A stretch of DNA of 64,000 bases from Comamonas sp. Y33R10-2 (GCF_019355935.1 NZ_CP079925.1:1798001-1862000); one strand, 5' to 3'; positions 1 through 8,305 are shown, counted from the stretch's first letter. Made by a program: numbers and translations. Notes: generated by a model from the letters alone, not told the origin.

Positions 1-608
1 AGCAACTTCGCACCCGCCTCAGCCACACCAAACGGCACAACAACAAATGCCGCACACAACAAGCCCAGCGATACTGCCTGCCCGCTGGGAATATTGCCCA
101 AACGCCTGCCCAGCACGATATACAAGGCCCAGCAAATCGCCGCGCCCACTGCACATGCAATACCCACAGGGGAAAGCTGCAAGCTCGCGGCATTGGCACC
201 AAAAGGCAAGATCAGCGCCAGCCCCACAATGGCCAGCGCCAGCCAGACGAAATCAACCGCCCGGCGCGAGTAATAAATAGCGACAGCCAGCGGCCCAGAA
301 AATTCAATGGCCACGGCAATGCCAAAGGGAATGTCGCGCAGCGCCATATAGAACATGAGATTCATGCCCCCCAAGGCCACGCCAAAAGACAACAAAGCCA
401 AGGCTTGCTGGCGGTTCAACGACCAGCGCCATGGCCGCCAAATGCACACCAGCATCAACGCGGCAAACCCCACGCGCAGCGCTGATGTGCCCTGCGCTCC
501 CACCAATGGAAACAACTGCTTTGCCAGCGACGTACCCACCCCAAGAGCCGTGACCGAGCCTAACACGGCCAGCACGGGCCACCAATGATTCCAGCTATTT
601 TTTGACAT
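1..608 (-). CDS. RhtA-like EamA/DMT-family amino-acid exporter (partial, C-terminus outside window)
   Basis: An open frame on the minus strand starts at the ATG at 608 (MSKNSWNHWWPVLAVLG) and runs off the left edge, so about 202 residues are visible. It is strongly hydrophobic, with several predicted membrane helices separated by short basic loops (WRPWRWSLNR, YYSRRAVD), and contains GTSALRVGFAALMLV and an ALRDIPFGIAVAIEFSGPL stretch typical of the RhtA (threonine/homoserine efflux) branch of the drug/metabolite transporters. Family members have ten helices and about 290 residues, so about 90 residues are missing. It is divergent from an Lrp/AsnC regulator 97 bp away, a common arrangement for amino-acid exporters. 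The inner-membrane export role is inferred from the family, and the substrate is not determinable here. Confidence 0.85.
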   Translation of the reverse strand, partial: MSKNSWNHWWPVLAVLGSVTALGVGTSLAKQLFPLVGAQGTSALRVGFAALMLVCIWRPWRWSLNRQQALALLSFGVALGGMNLMFYMALRDIPFGIAVAIEFSGPLAVAIYYSRRAVDFVWLALAIVGLALILPFGANAASLQLSPVGIACAVGAAICWALYIVLGRRLGNIPSGQAVSLGLLCAAFVVVPFGVAEAGAKL

Positions 609-705
609 AGGAGCGTACGATATTGCATAACACCCGTGAAATTTGCTCATTTTTCAGGTTGTTTGCGCAAGATTCGCTCTCTTCATCCTCCGCACCTCTC
701 ACGCC

Positions 706-1173
706 ATGCCCGCTGCCGACCTCGACTCTTTTGACCGCGCCATCCTTGCTCTGCTTCAGCAAGACAACCTCATGCCCCAGCGCATGATTGCCGAGCAAAT
801 TAGCCTTTCTGCACCCGCCGTGCAGCGGCGCATCAAACGCCTGCAAGAAACGGGCGTCATTGCGGCCAATGCGGCGGTGCTGGACCCCGTGAAGCTAGGC
901 CGCACGCTGACCGCCATCATCACCGTGCAACTGGTCAATGACAGGCCAGACCTGTCTCGCGACTTCAGGGCACGCATTGCCCATGAAGTCGCCGTTCAGC
1001 AATGCTTTTACGTCACAGGTGAGACCGACTACATCCTCACCGTGACTGCAACGGACATGGATGACTACCAAGCTATTTGCAAGCGCTTGTTTGAAGGCGA
1101 CGAAAACATTCGCCGCTTCAGCACCTCGATTGCGTTAGAGCGCATTAAGACGGGGCTGCAGCTGCCTTTGTAA
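706..1173 (+). CDS. Lrp/AsnC-family transcriptional regulator
   Basis: A 155-residue protein with the standard Lrp/AsnC layout. An N-terminal winged helix-turn-helix begins DSFDRAILALLQQDN and continues through SAPAVQRRIKRLQETGVI (about residues 5-55), followed by a RAM/ligand-binding domain (about residues 65-150) with VTGETDYILTVTATDMDDY. I place the start at ATG 706 (MPAADLDSFDR) because family members begin just before the DxxDxxIL motif. An upstream in-frame ATG at 643 would add 21 residues that do not fit the family. It is divergent from the RhtA-like exporter gene, which it probably controls in response to an amino acid (inference from arrangement). Confidence 0.88.
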   Translation: MPAADLDSFDRAILALLQQDNLMPQRMIAEQISLSAPAVQRRIKRLQETGVIAANAAVLDPVKLGRTLTAIITVQLVNDRPDLSRDFRARIAHEVAVQQCFYVTGETDYILTVTATDMDDYQAICKRLFEGDENIRRFSTSIALERIKTGLQLPL

Positions 1174-1305
1174 ATGAACGGCTGAAGTGGCTGCGCAACA
1201 GCGCCTAAGTAGAAACTAGCGCGACATGAAACAAAGTGCAACAATCATCGCAAGCCTCGTATCCTACGAGCAATCAACCTGAAAGCCCACGCCCAAGGAG
1301 AAGTG

Positions 1306-1608
1306 ATGAAGATCTCTACCGCAGCATCGCCAGACATGGCTGTTTTGGTTGCAGACCGCACCGTAGATAAGTACGCCAAGGATTACTTCCCCCGACGCGA
1401 ACAGGTGACGATTTCCTTTCGCGGGGATATTGCTGAAAAACACAACTACGACAAGATTCGCCCCCTGTCTGAAGCGCAGCGCCACGACCCTAGTACGGTG
1501 TTGATTGAAGGCCTGAGCCAGAAAAAAGGCACGACAGCGATGTACCGCATTGAGTGCAATAACTGGAACCTGATTGAAGCCGTCGCTCTGTGGGAGCAAC
1601 CGGCTTAA
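1306..1608 (+). CDS. Hypothetical protein, 100 aa
   Basis: Small soluble protein of unknown function; I do not recognise a family. ATG 1306 has an AAGGAG ribosome-binding site at 1295-1300, five bases upstream. A GTG at 1303 is in frame but too close to that site to be preferred. The sequence is charged (DKYAKDYFPRREQVTISFRG) and ends NNWNLIEAVALWEQPA, with no signal peptide or membrane segment. It sits alone between the lrp-like gene and the convergent argO gene. The good ribosome-binding site and protein-like composition support a real gene. Confidence 0.65.
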   Translation: MKISTAASPDMAVLVADRTVDKYAKDYFPRREQVTISFRGDIAEKHNYDKIRPLSEAQRHDPSTVLIEGLSQKKGTTAMYRIECNNWNLIEAVALWEQPA

Positions 1609-1639
1609 AGTTTGAAGCAGCTAGGCCGAAAATAAGACC

Positions 1640-2287
1640 TCAAACCTCCATCGCCATCGCGCTGCTGCCGACCCACCACGCAAGGCCGAGCATCATCAAG
1701 GCCGTCATGCCATCCATGATGCGCCAGGCCTTGGGCTGCTCAAACAAATGCTTCATGCGACGGCCCGCAAAAGCAAGCAGCACAAACCAGCTCAAGCTGG
1801 CGCAAGCCGCGCCCAGCACATAAGACCAGCGGTTCACACCTTCTTGGCGCGCGCCTATGGAGCCAGCAAGCAGCACCGTATCCAGATACACATGTGGGTT
1901 GAGCAAGGTCAGCGCAACCAAGACGGCCAGTACATTTCTCAGGCGGCGAGACTCAGGATTGGCAGATTGGCTGTGCAAGTCCACATCCGGCGCGGCGTAC
2001 ATGCGCCACAGCGCAAACAGGCCGTAGGCCAGCAAAAAGGCAGCGCCGCCCAGCGTGAGGTAACGCGCAAGCTCGGGGTAGCTTTGCAGCATTTGAGACA
2101 TACCTGCTACCCCGACAACCACCAGCAGCACATCGCTAGTCACACACCAAGCCACGCAGGCGCGCACATGCTCTCCCCTCACGGCCTGGCGCAAGACATA
2201 GAGATTTTGCGCCCCGATGGAGATGATGAGCGAAGCCAAAACGGTGAAGCCGACCAGCCAAGAAGATGAAAAATTACCGGTAAACAT
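1640..2287 (-). CDS. argO: LysE/ArgO-family arginine/lysine exporter
   Basis: A 215-residue membrane protein with about six hydrophobic segments and the LysE-family signature near the N-terminus (SIGAQNLYVLRQAVRGEH, about residues 24-41), plus LTLLNPHVYLDTVLLAGS in the middle, which matches the conserved NPHVYLD motif of ArgO/LysE. It pumps basic amino acids out across the inner membrane. It is divergent from an ArgP/LysG-type LysR regulator with a 69-bp gap, which is the classical argO/argP or lysE/lysG pairing. Export induced by high Arg or Lys is inferred from that pairing. ArgO versus LysE cannot be separated from sequence alone. Confidence 0.9.
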   Translation of the reverse strand: MFTGNFSSSWLVGFTVLASLIISIGAQNLYVLRQAVRGEHVRACVAWCVTSDVLLVVVGVAGMSQMLQSYPELARYLTLGGAAFLLAYGLFALWRMYAAPDVDLHSQSANPESRRLRNVLAVLVALTLLNPHVYLDTVLLAGSIGARQEGVNRWSYVLGAACASLSWFVLLAFAGRRMKHLFEQPKAWRIMDGMTALMMLGLAWWVGSSAMAMEV

Positions 2288-2356
2288 GGCATGAATTATC
2301 GGTAACGCAGCATCTTAAGTAAAATTACATTTACTCAATCAAATTAAGAAACTCTA

Positions 2357-3289
2357 ATGTTTGATTACGCCGGACTAGAAGCACTGTCAGCCGTGGTGCG
2401 CGAAGGCAGCTTTGAGCGGGCCGCTCACAAACTGCATGTCTCACCCTCGGCCGTTTCCCAGCGCATCAAACTCCTGGAAGAGCGCGTGGGCCAAGCCTTG
2501 GTGCTGCGCGGCCAGCCTTGCACGGGCACTGATGCGGGCCGGCGCTTGTGCTTACATGTGGAGCAAGTGGCCTTGCTGGAAAACGATTTGCGCCGCAAAA
2601 ACCCAGCGCTCATTCCAGAAGGTCAAGCCACCCTGCCCTCGATCAAGTTGGCCGTGAATGCGGACTCGCTGTCGACTTGGTTTATGCAAGCCATGGCTGC
2701 TTTTACGCAAAACGGCAACGAGTTGCTGGAGATCAGCATTGACGACCAAGACCACACAGCCAAGCGTTTGAAGGAAGGTGAAGTCATGGCCGTAGTGACG
2801 GCAACGGCCACGCCCATCACCGGCTGCAATACCTGGCCGCTGGGCCGCATGCGCTACATCGCAGTAGCTAGCTCGGGCTTTATTCAAGAGCATTTGCCCA
2901 ACGGCATCACCGCGCAGGAAATCGCCCGCACACCTGTGATGTGCTACGACCGCAAAGACAGCTTGCAAGACCAGTGGCTACAAAGCTTGGGCGTAGATGG
3001 GCGGCGCAACAGCGATCGCCACTTTTTGCCATCCAACCAAGGCTATACGCGGGCCTGTCAGCTGGGGATGGGCTGGGGCATGCACCCCGAGGCATTGATT
3101 GCGCCCCAACTCGCCGATGGCAGCCTGATTGAATTACTACCCGGCCATGACCTCTACATTCCCATGTACTGGTGCCATACGCGCAGCGCCCAACACAGTC
3201 TGCAACGTCTCACAGACTGCGTTATTGAAGCGGCAGCGAGTTGTCTGGAGCCGACGATGGCCGGCAGAAGCCCTAGAGAACAGTCTTAG
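2357..3289 (+). CDS. argP: LysR-family regulator, ArgP/LysG type
   Basis: A 310-residue LysR-type regulator. The N-terminal helix-turn-helix (about residues 2-60) reads LEALSAVVREGSFERAAHKL followed by SPSAVSQRIKLLEERVG. The C-terminal two-lobed effector domain contains DQDHTAKRLKEGEVMAVVT and RACQLGMGWGMHPE, typical of the ArgP/IciA/LysG subfamily. Such proteins bind Lys or Arg and activate the neighbouring exporter. It is divergent from argO; the 69-bp intergenic region is AT-rich and must hold both promoters. The last ~15 residues (GRSPREQS) look like a non-conserved tail. Confidence 0.9.
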   Translation: MFDYAGLEALSAVVREGSFERAAHKLHVSPSAVSQRIKLLEERVGQALVLRGQPCTGTDAGRRLCLHVEQVALLENDLRRKNPALIPEGQATLPSIKLAVNADSLSTWFMQAMAAFTQNGNELLEISIDDQDHTAKRLKEGEVMAVVTATATPITGCNTWPLGRMRYIAVASSGFIQEHLPNGITAQEIARTPVMCYDRKDSLQDQWLQSLGVDGRRNSDRHFLPSNQGYTRACQLGMGWGMHPEALIAPQLADGSLIELLPGHDLYIPMYWCHTRSAQHSLQRLTDCVIEAAASCLEPTMAGRSPREQS

Positions 3290-3325
3290 AGACTTGCATT
3301 TATGGATCAACGCTGCAGGCTTTGT

Positions 3326-3829
3326 TTACTTCAAACCCGGCGTTGCATCACCAGTCACCTGCCGAGCAGCTGCCTTGGCTTGGGTGAGCATGTGAAAGTC
3401 CAAAATACGGGTGGCCATAATGGTTTCCCAAAGAAAGCACAGCAGCGCCATCACAAAAGCCAACACCCCCAGCAAAAAGCTCACAACGGCATAGCTGTGA
3501 CCGTTGACGCCATAGGCCTGGCCCACAAACATCAAAACAATGGTCAGCCCAATACACATGCCGCACAGAGTCAGCAGTGCAATCGATACATTGGCCAGCC
3601 GGCCGCGCTCGCGCAGGTAGTGCAACTCAGTGAGGCTGCGGGCAATGAGTTCATGATCAGTGGCTGTACGCAGGTTCTCTTCAAGCTTGCGGGCGCGATC
3701 AATGATGCGGGCGAGTCGCCCCGCGACAGAGCCAATCATGCCGGCCACCGCCGTCAAAAAAAATACCGGCGCAACCGCCAGTTGAATGCTGTGGGTGACC
3801 GTCTGCGCGTCGATGGACCAGATGCTCAT
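3326..3829 (-). CDS. DUF2721 family membrane protein
   Basis: A 167-residue protein with three hydrophobic segments: one at about residues 15-38 (VAPVFFLTAVAGMIGSVAGR) and two adjacent ones at about residues 80-145. A charged cytoplasmic stretch RLARIIDRARKLEENLR lies after the first helix. This layout, with the 'IDRARxLE' motif, matches the DUF2721 family, whose function is unknown. It ends 37 bp from the convergent argP gene. A 7-bp inverted repeat lies about 20-40 bp upstream of the start codon and may be a regulator site. Confidence 0.75.
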   Translation of the reverse strand: MSIWSIDAQTVTHSIQLAVAPVFFLTAVAGMIGSVAGRLARIIDRARKLEENLRTATDHELIARSLTELHYLRERGRLANVSIALLTLCGMCIGLTIVLMFVGQAYGVNGHSYAVVSFLLGVLAFVMALLCFLWETIMATRILDFHMLTQAKAAARQVTGDATPGLK

Positions 3830-3847
3830 GGCGTCCTCAAAATCAGG

Positions 3848-3868
3848 GCATCAATAAAAGCTTGATGC
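3848..3868. promoter_or_regulatory. Inverted repeat upstream of DUF2721 gene
   Basis: Perfect 7-bp arms GCATCAA (3848-3854) and TTGATGC (3862-3868) are separated by 7 bp, just upstream of the DUF2721 start at 3829 on the minus strand. The size and place fit a dimeric repressor operator. No regulator can be assigned. Confidence 0.35.
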
Positions 3869-3994
3869 AACTATTTTCCACGCTAACAGCGCATGCAATC
3901 AGGATTTTTATGCAATAAATCAGGCAACTTATATTGCATCAAAATTCATAGCTAGAAGTCTAGCAATTACCTTGACTCAAAGGCAATTTGACAT

Positions 3995-4027
3995 AAAAAA
4001 AGGCCAGATTATTCATCTGGCCTTTTT
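3995..4027 (-). terminator. Rho-independent terminator after slyX
   Basis: Stem AGGCCAGAT/ATCTGGCCT around a short ATTC-type loop, flanked by A-run and T-run, so it can act in both directions. On the minus strand it follows the slyX stop codon (4045) directly and ends that transcript. Confidence 0.85.
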
Positions 4028-4044
4028 GTTCAAGCACTGGCGTC

Positions 4045-4266
4045 TCAATAGTGCGGCGGCAACTCGTCACGCAGGTTGTGTGACGGGCCCGCACCGCCTT
4101 CAGGCGCTTGGCGTTTGAGTTCACGCACCTCGTTAATCAGTGCGTCCATTTGCTGCTGCTGACGATAGATCGTCATATTGAGTTGCTCCAGCAAATCCTC
4201 GGTATAGCTGGCTTTGATTTCCAGCTCCATGATTCGATCTTGCAAAACGTCTTGTGTATCACTCAT
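4045..4266 (-). CDS. slyX: SlyX family protein
   Basis: A 73-residue protein that is mostly coiled coil (about residues 8-50: LQDRIMELEIKASYTEDLLE and IYRQQQQMDALINEVRELKR), ending in the proline-rich LPPHY tail characteristic of SlyX. Its biochemical role is unknown. Only 6 bp separate its start from the stop of the upstream aminotransferase gene, so the two are co-transcribed and end at the terminator at 3995-4027. Confidence 0.9.
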   Translation of the reverse strand: MSDTQDVLQDRIMELEIKASYTEDLLEQLNMTIYRQQQQMDALINEVRELKRQAPEGGAGPSHNLRDELPPHY

Positions 4267-4272
4267 ATCTGC

Positions 4273-5469
4273 TTAAGCCTTCAGCGCCTTGGCAAGGCGT
4301 GCAACGCCTTCCCGAATCTTGTCCTCGTCGGCCGTGGCAAACGAGAGGCGGAAAGTCGCGTTATCTTCGTTCTGCGCATAAAACGGTGCACCGGGCACAA
4401 AGGCCACGCCTTCGGCAATCGCCTTCTTGGCCAGCACAGCCGCATCGGCCAACTGACCCCGCGCACCGGTCAGTCGCACCCACATAAACAGGCCGCCCGC
4501 AGGCTGCACAAACTCCACCGCATCGCCAAGCTGCTCACGCAGCAAATCGCCCATGGCCTTGGCACGCTTGGCATAAACCTCGCGCACATGGGCCAGCGTT
4601 TTGGGCATCACACCGCTTTTCAGATATTGAGCAGCAGTGGCTTGGGCAAAGGTGCTGGTGTGTGCGTCGCTAAACTGCTTGCACATCACGGCGCGCGCCA
4701 GCAACTCTGGCTGGGCAATCACCCAGCCAATGCGAAGGCCGGGGCTGAGCACCTTGGAGAGAGAGCCGCAATGCGCCAGCCACTCACGGCTGCCGGGCAC
4801 TTCGCGGCTTAGCGACAGCAGGCTGGCGGGAGGTGCCTCATCAAAGTACAGATCGCCATAGGGGTCGTCTTCCACCACCAAGGTTTGGTATTTGACGGCC
4901 AACTCCAGCACTTTTTTACGACGCTCCAAGTTCAGCATGGCACCGCTGGGGTTGCCAAAAGTGGGAATCAAATAAACCAGCTTGGGCTTGTGCTCGGCGA
5001 TTAGCGCTTCGAGTTCATCGGTCTTCACGCCATGCTCATCTACAGGCGCTGAAATGACTTGCGCGCCATACAGGCGAAAGCACTGAATGGTGGCCAAAAA
5101 GGTCGGGCCTTCGACGATGACTTTGTCACCCTCATCGAGCATGGTCTTGCCCAGCAAGTCCAGCGCCTGCTGACTGCCGGTGGTGACGATGAGCTGCTCA
5201 GCTGCCACATCGGGCACGCCCTTGCTGGCCATGAAGGTCGAGAGTTGCTCGCGCAGCGGCAGATAGCCCTCAGTTGCGCCGTACTGCAGTGCCGCGCCAG
5301 CCTCTTCTTGCAAAGCCTTGGCCGAGGCAGCGCTGATGCCAGCGACGTCAAACATGGCGCTGTCCGGAAAGCCCCCAGCAAAACTGATGATGCCCGGCTT
5401 GCCAAGCAGCTTGAACAGTTCACGGATCGCAGAGGTTTCTACGTTATCGAGTCGTTTAGCGAATTGCAT
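4273..5469 (-). CDS. PLP-dependent aminotransferase (class I/II fold, LysN/MocR-like)
   Basis: A 398-residue fold-type I PLP enzyme. Visible motifs are GIISFAGGFPDSAMFD near the N-terminus, VTTGSQQALDLLGKTMLDEG (PLP-pocket strand), VYLIPTFGNPSGAML (the NPSG motif that binds PLP), VEDDPYGDLYFD, and the Schiff-base lysine in GSLSKVLSPGLRIGW. These match the 2-aminoadipate/aromatic aminotransferase branch (LysN, catalytic domain of MocR proteins) without the MocR DNA-binding domain. The substrate is unresolved. I chose ATG 5469 (MQFAKRLDNV) because homologues start at that point; a longer start at 5502 is possible. It is followed closely by slyX. Confidence 0.85.
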   Translation of the reverse strand: MQFAKRLDNVETSAIRELFKLLGKPGIISFAGGFPDSAMFDVAGISAASAKALQEEAGAALQYGATEGYLPLREQLSTFMASKGVPDVAAEQLIVTTGSQQALDLLGKTMLDEGDKVIVEGPTFLATIQCFRLYGAQVISAPVDEHGVKTDELEALIAEHKPKLVYLIPTFGNPSGAMLNLERRKKVLELAVKYQTLVVEDDPYGDLYFDEAPPASLLSLSREVPGSREWLAHCGSLSKVLSPGLRIGWVIAQPELLARAVMCKQFSDAHTSTFAQATAAQYLKSGVMPKTLAHVREVYAKRAKAMGDLLREQLGDAVEFVQPAGGLFMWVRLTGARGQLADAAVLAKKAIAEGVAFVPGAPFYAQNEDNATFRLSFATADEDKIREGVARLAKALKA

Positions 5470-5649
5470 ATGGTTTTTTGGTTGAAGCGCTACAGAAATC
5501 ACGTCGCTGTTGAAGCGGCATGCATCTATTGTGGCGTGAGCAATAGCCCACTAGAGGAAATTCATATTTTTGTAGGACACATTCTCACTAACTCGTAATC
5601 AAACTCCTACCAGAAACCACAAATTGATAGTAAATGTTAATTAAATGTA

Positions 5650-5677
5650 GTCCAAACTCTGTAAGTTTGAATTGGAC
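5650..5677. promoter_or_regulatory. Nested inverted repeats in the 5503-5768 intergenic region
   Basis: Arms GTCCAA (5650-5655) and TTGGAC (5672-5677) enclose a second pair, CAAACT (5653-5658) and AGTTTG (5664-5669). The site lies ~90 bp before the repeat-lipoprotein gene in an AT-rich stretch shared with the divergent aminotransferase gene. It is a candidate operator only. I see no other feature in this gap. Confidence 0.3.
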
Positions 5678-5768
5678 AGTTTCTGTCATAGCAAGGAATA
5701 TCAACCTACAGATTCATGGGCAGTTGGTTCAGGGGATGCTGAATTGGCTTTTTAGGTAGCGAGGATAT

Positions 5769-7565
5769 ATGCGAAACATTAATTTCAAGGGTGACTCCCA
5801 AACTGAAGCGATTGCAGCTAAAAACACATTGAAGCTGCGCACTTTGTGCAGCATCGCATTAATCGCAAGCCTTTCTGCATGCTCGAGCAGCGGCTCTTTA
5901 CGCAGTGATTTAGGTCCCAACGGCTCTGGTGGCGGTGGAATTGCAGCTGGAGGCATTGGAGCTGGCGGCGGCGGTAATACCGGCGGAACAATAGGTGGTT
6001 CTACAGGCGGTTCCACAGGCGGCTCACCAGGTAACAACAATAACGACGCATCAACGCCACCCATTGCAGGCAACCCCAATCCTAATCCCGGCACAGGCCC
6101 TAACCCTGGCACAGGCCCTACGCCAGTGCCTCCCAATAACTCAAGCGGCGTGATTACGGATGCCAACGCCCTTGTCGTTTCTGTACTCGGAGCAGCAACC
6201 AATGGCACACCTTTAAGCGGCATTGCTCAACCTGCTGGCGGCATTCTCGGCAACGTCAGCAATGCAGTTGCCAGCGTGGGCAATGGCGTGACTACGGGAC
6301 TAAGCCAAATCGGCACCTCCTCCAACCCAGTAGGCACTACGTTGCAAGGCGTTGCACCCGCAGTTGGGGCCTTGGGCGCATCGGTCAGCGCTATTGGCCA
6401 AACCGTAAGCGCTTTAGATAAGCCCCAGCTGAGCATTGTGGGCGATGTCGCCGGCCTTGCCGGAGGCACTGTGCAGACCCTTGGCGCAACCCTCTCTGGT
6501 GCGCAAGCCGCAGTGGCTCAGTTGAGCAATAGCCAACTAGTCTCTGGCCTGACCACACAAGTGAGTCAAGTGGTAAACCCTGTCGTGGGTACTGTTCTCG
6601 GCACAACCCAAAATTTGCTGCAAACCACCGGACTTGACCAGCCCGTCAACAACCTTCTTGGAACTGTAGGCGGCGTACTCAATCACGTCGGTAACGGAGT
6701 GACCGGGACAGGAGCGCCCATCATCGCCCCCCTTGGAGCTGTCGTTTCTGGTGTCGGCCAAACCGTAGCAGGCTTGGGCGGCGCCCTTACGGGATCAGGA
6801 ATGCAAAGCTTGAACCAGGGACTGCAGGGCGGCGTCATTGGCGGGCTCACAGGTGGTGCCGCGGGTGCGGGCGGTACACCGGGCGGCGCCGGCGGATCAA
6901 TCGGTTCTGGCAATCTTGTCGGCGGCGTACTGGGTACGGTCACAGGCATTACGGGCGGTGTCACAGGTGGCATTCTCGGCGGTCAAGGCGGCATCAGTAA
7001 TGGCCTTGGCGGAAATTTGGTCGGCGGCGTGCTGAACACGGCTGGCGGCTTAGTCGGCGGCATTACCGAAGGTATCGGTGGCGTTGGCGGTGCAGGCGGC
7101 ATCGGAAATGGCCCTGGCGGAAATTTGGTCGGCGGGGTTCTGAACACGGCTGGCGGCTTAGTCGGCGGCGTCACCGGAGCTATCGGTGGCGTTGGCGGTG
7201 CAGGCGGCATCGGGAATGGCGCTGGCGGAAATTTGGTCGGCAGCGTTCTGAACACGGCTGGCGGCTTAGTTGGCGGCGTCACCGCAGGCATTGGCGGTGT
7301 AGCAGGCGGCAGCAATACCGGTGGCTCGACAGCTCCTGTCGGTAATTTGGTTGGCGGTGTTTTAGGTGCGGTGACAGGTGTCGTAGGAGGCTTGGTCGGC
7401 GGTGTCGGCGCAATCACTTCTGGCGCGACCGCGGGTGGAGGCACGGGCAACACGGCTGTGAGCGGCGGCGCTACGATTAATGGCTCCGGCTCTTTGCTGG
7501 GCGGTTTGCTTGGCGGCGGTTTGGGGATTGGTATCGGTGGCGGAGCTGTCTCCAGCAGCAAGTAA
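5769..7565 (+). CDS. Glycine-rich, collagen-like repeat lipoprotein
   Basis: A 598-residue protein. A long basic N-region (to about residue 24) leads to a hydrophobic core and the lipobox LSAC, with Cys38 as the predicted lipidated residue, so it is probably membrane-anchored and exposed. Then come a Gly/Ser linker, a Pro-rich stretch (about residues 95-120, PNPNPGTGPNPGTG) and some 450 residues of low-complexity Gly/Val/Leu/Ala repeats built on motifs such as NLVGGVLNTAGGLVGG. Three near-identical 36-residue units lie at 7008-7331. It resembles bacterial 'collagen-like triple helix repeat' proteins, although Gly-X-Y periodicity is not strict and Pro is scarce in the repeats. AGGA at 5762-5765 supports the start. 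Two terminators follow. Function unknown; an envelope or adhesion role is inference. Confidence 0.8.
   Translation: MRNINFKGDSQTEAIAAKNTLKLRTLCSIALIASLSACSSSGSLRSDLGPNGSGGGGIAAGGIGAGGGGNTGGTIGGSTGGSTGGSPGNNNNDASTPPIAGNPNPNPGTGPNPGTGPTPVPPNNSSGVITDANALVVSVLGAATNGTPLSGIAQPAGGILGNVSNAVASVGNGVTTGLSQIGTSSNPVGTTLQGVAPAVGALGASVSAIGQTVSALDKPQLSIVGDVAGLAGGTVQTLGATLSGAQAAVAQLSNSQLVSGLTTQVSQVVNPVVGTVLGTTQNLLQTTGLDQPVNNLLGTVGGVLNHVGNGVTGTGAPIIAPLGAVVSGVGQTVAGLGGALTGSGMQSLNQGLQGGVIGGLTGGAAGAGGTPGGAGGSIGSGNLVGGVLGTVTGITGGVTGGILGGQGGISNGLGGNLVGGVLNTAGGLVGGITEGIGGVGGAGGIGNGPGGNLVGGVLNTAGGLVGGVTGAIGGVGGAGGIGNGAGGNLVGSVLNTAGGLVGGVTAGIGGVAGGSNTGGSTAPVGNLVGGVLGAVTGVVGGLVGGVGAITSGATAGGGTGNTAVSGGATINGSGSLLGGLLGGGLGIGIGGGAVSSSK
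7008..7331 (+). repeat. Tandem 108-bp repeat inside the lipoprotein gene
   Basis: The string GGCGGAAATTTGGTCGGC starts near 7008 and recurs at 7116 and 7224 (small changes at the 3' end), an exact 108-bp (36-codon) period. Units differ by a few substitutions (for example ITEG, VTGA and VTAG variants), so the array is in frame and can expand or shrink without frameshift. Confidence 0.9.
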
Positions 7566-7579
7566 GCTGCTCATTCAAT

Positions 7580-7605
7580 AAAAGCGCCCTAGGCGCTTTT
7601 ACATT
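7580..7605 (+). terminator. Rho-independent terminator after the lipoprotein gene
   Basis: Stem AAAAGCGCC/GGCGCTTTT with a TA loop lies 15 bp after the stop codon and is followed by a T-run. Confidence 0.8.
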
Positions 7606-7610
7606 TCACA

Positions 7611-7645
7611 AGCCCGATGGAGTTCTGCTCATCGGGCTTTCTTCA
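7611..7645 (+). terminator. Second terminator hairpin
   Basis: Stem AGCCCGATG/CATCGGGCT with a ~12-nt loop is followed by TTCTT, directly after the first hairpin. Tandem terminators insulate the repeat gene from the minus-strand cco cluster. Confidence 0.7.
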
Positions 7646-7677
7646 TTAGAGTTTGATGTGGCTCAGTTTAGATTTTG

Positions 7678-7796
7678 GGCCGCTAACACAACCCAGCAAA
7701 CCACAGGTTTGCGTTTGAGACGAGGCGCGAAGCCGCAGGCAGTACATGCCGTACGACAAGGCGAAGTAACGAGTATCAAGGGAGTGTTCGCGGCCC
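7678..7796. repeat. Dispersed ~120-bp intergenic repeat, copy 1
   Basis: It starts GGCCGCTAACACAACCC and ends near GGGAGTGTTCGCGGCC, which are imperfect inverted termini. The core includes GAGACGAGGCGCGAAGCCGC and GTACGACAAGGCGAAG, shared almost base for base with the copies at 8306-8427 and 44357-44477. It is non-coding and lies between convergent transcription units. Confidence 0.85.
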
Positions 7797-7824
7797 CTAT
7801 TCAAATCTCGAATGAGACATTCTC

Positions 7825-8097
7825 TTACTGCACTGACTCCACCCGTGGCTCAGAGACAATGCCGCCATTCAAGTCATGGGCGGATCGACCCAGAGCCGTG
7901 ACCATCAACGCGCCGATGATGGAAACCAGCCAAAAGGCAAAAAACGCCGCCGTATAAATGGCACTGCGCGACCATTCCAGCGACGAGCCCAGCCACTGCA
8001 CATTCTGCGGATCGACAAAGGCAAACACCACCAGCTCCATGATGGCAGCCATCAAAAATGCGGGCCAAACAATCCATATCCAGCGTCGAGTTTGCAT
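7825..8097 (-). CDS. Small membrane protein at the end of the cco cluster (hypothetical)
   Basis: A 90-residue protein with two hydrophobic helices (about residues 7-29, WIVWPAFLMAAIMELVVFAF, and 45-68, AIYTAAFFAFWLVSIIGALM). A clear AAGGAG precedes the ATG at 8097. It is downstream of the ccoG-fixH pair on the same strand, with the repeat and a terminator in between. I do not recognise a named family; a link to respiration is suggested only by neighbourhood. Confidence 0.7.
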   Translation of the reverse strand: MQTRRWIWIVWPAFLMAAIMELVVFAFVDPQNVQWLGSSLEWSRSAIYTAAFFAFWLVSIIGALMVTALGRSAHDLNGGIVSEPRVESVQ

Positions 8098-8305
8098 AGC
8101 GAATCTCCTTGAACTGTGGGTCTGATCCTATTTTGCACAGGTGTGGCGGCGTTAGGGGCTGCTTTGCGGGCTTGCACCAAGGCGGGAAACCCGCGATGAC
8201 TATAGTTTTAAGAGCACTTAGTCCATTCACTGGCTTAACTTCAAGCCTATTTTCCCTTGAAAGCAAGAAAAAAAAAGGACTTAACGCTCACATCTTTAAG
8301 CACTA

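Noticed and set aside
7008..7331. CRISPR-like regular repeats
   Set aside because: The 108-bp units are contiguous, in frame and without unique spacers; they are coding tandem repeats.
7678..7796. Short coding frame over the dispersed repeat
   Set aside because: The reading frames differ between repeat copies and lack ribosome-binding sites; conservation is of the DNA/RNA, not of a protein.
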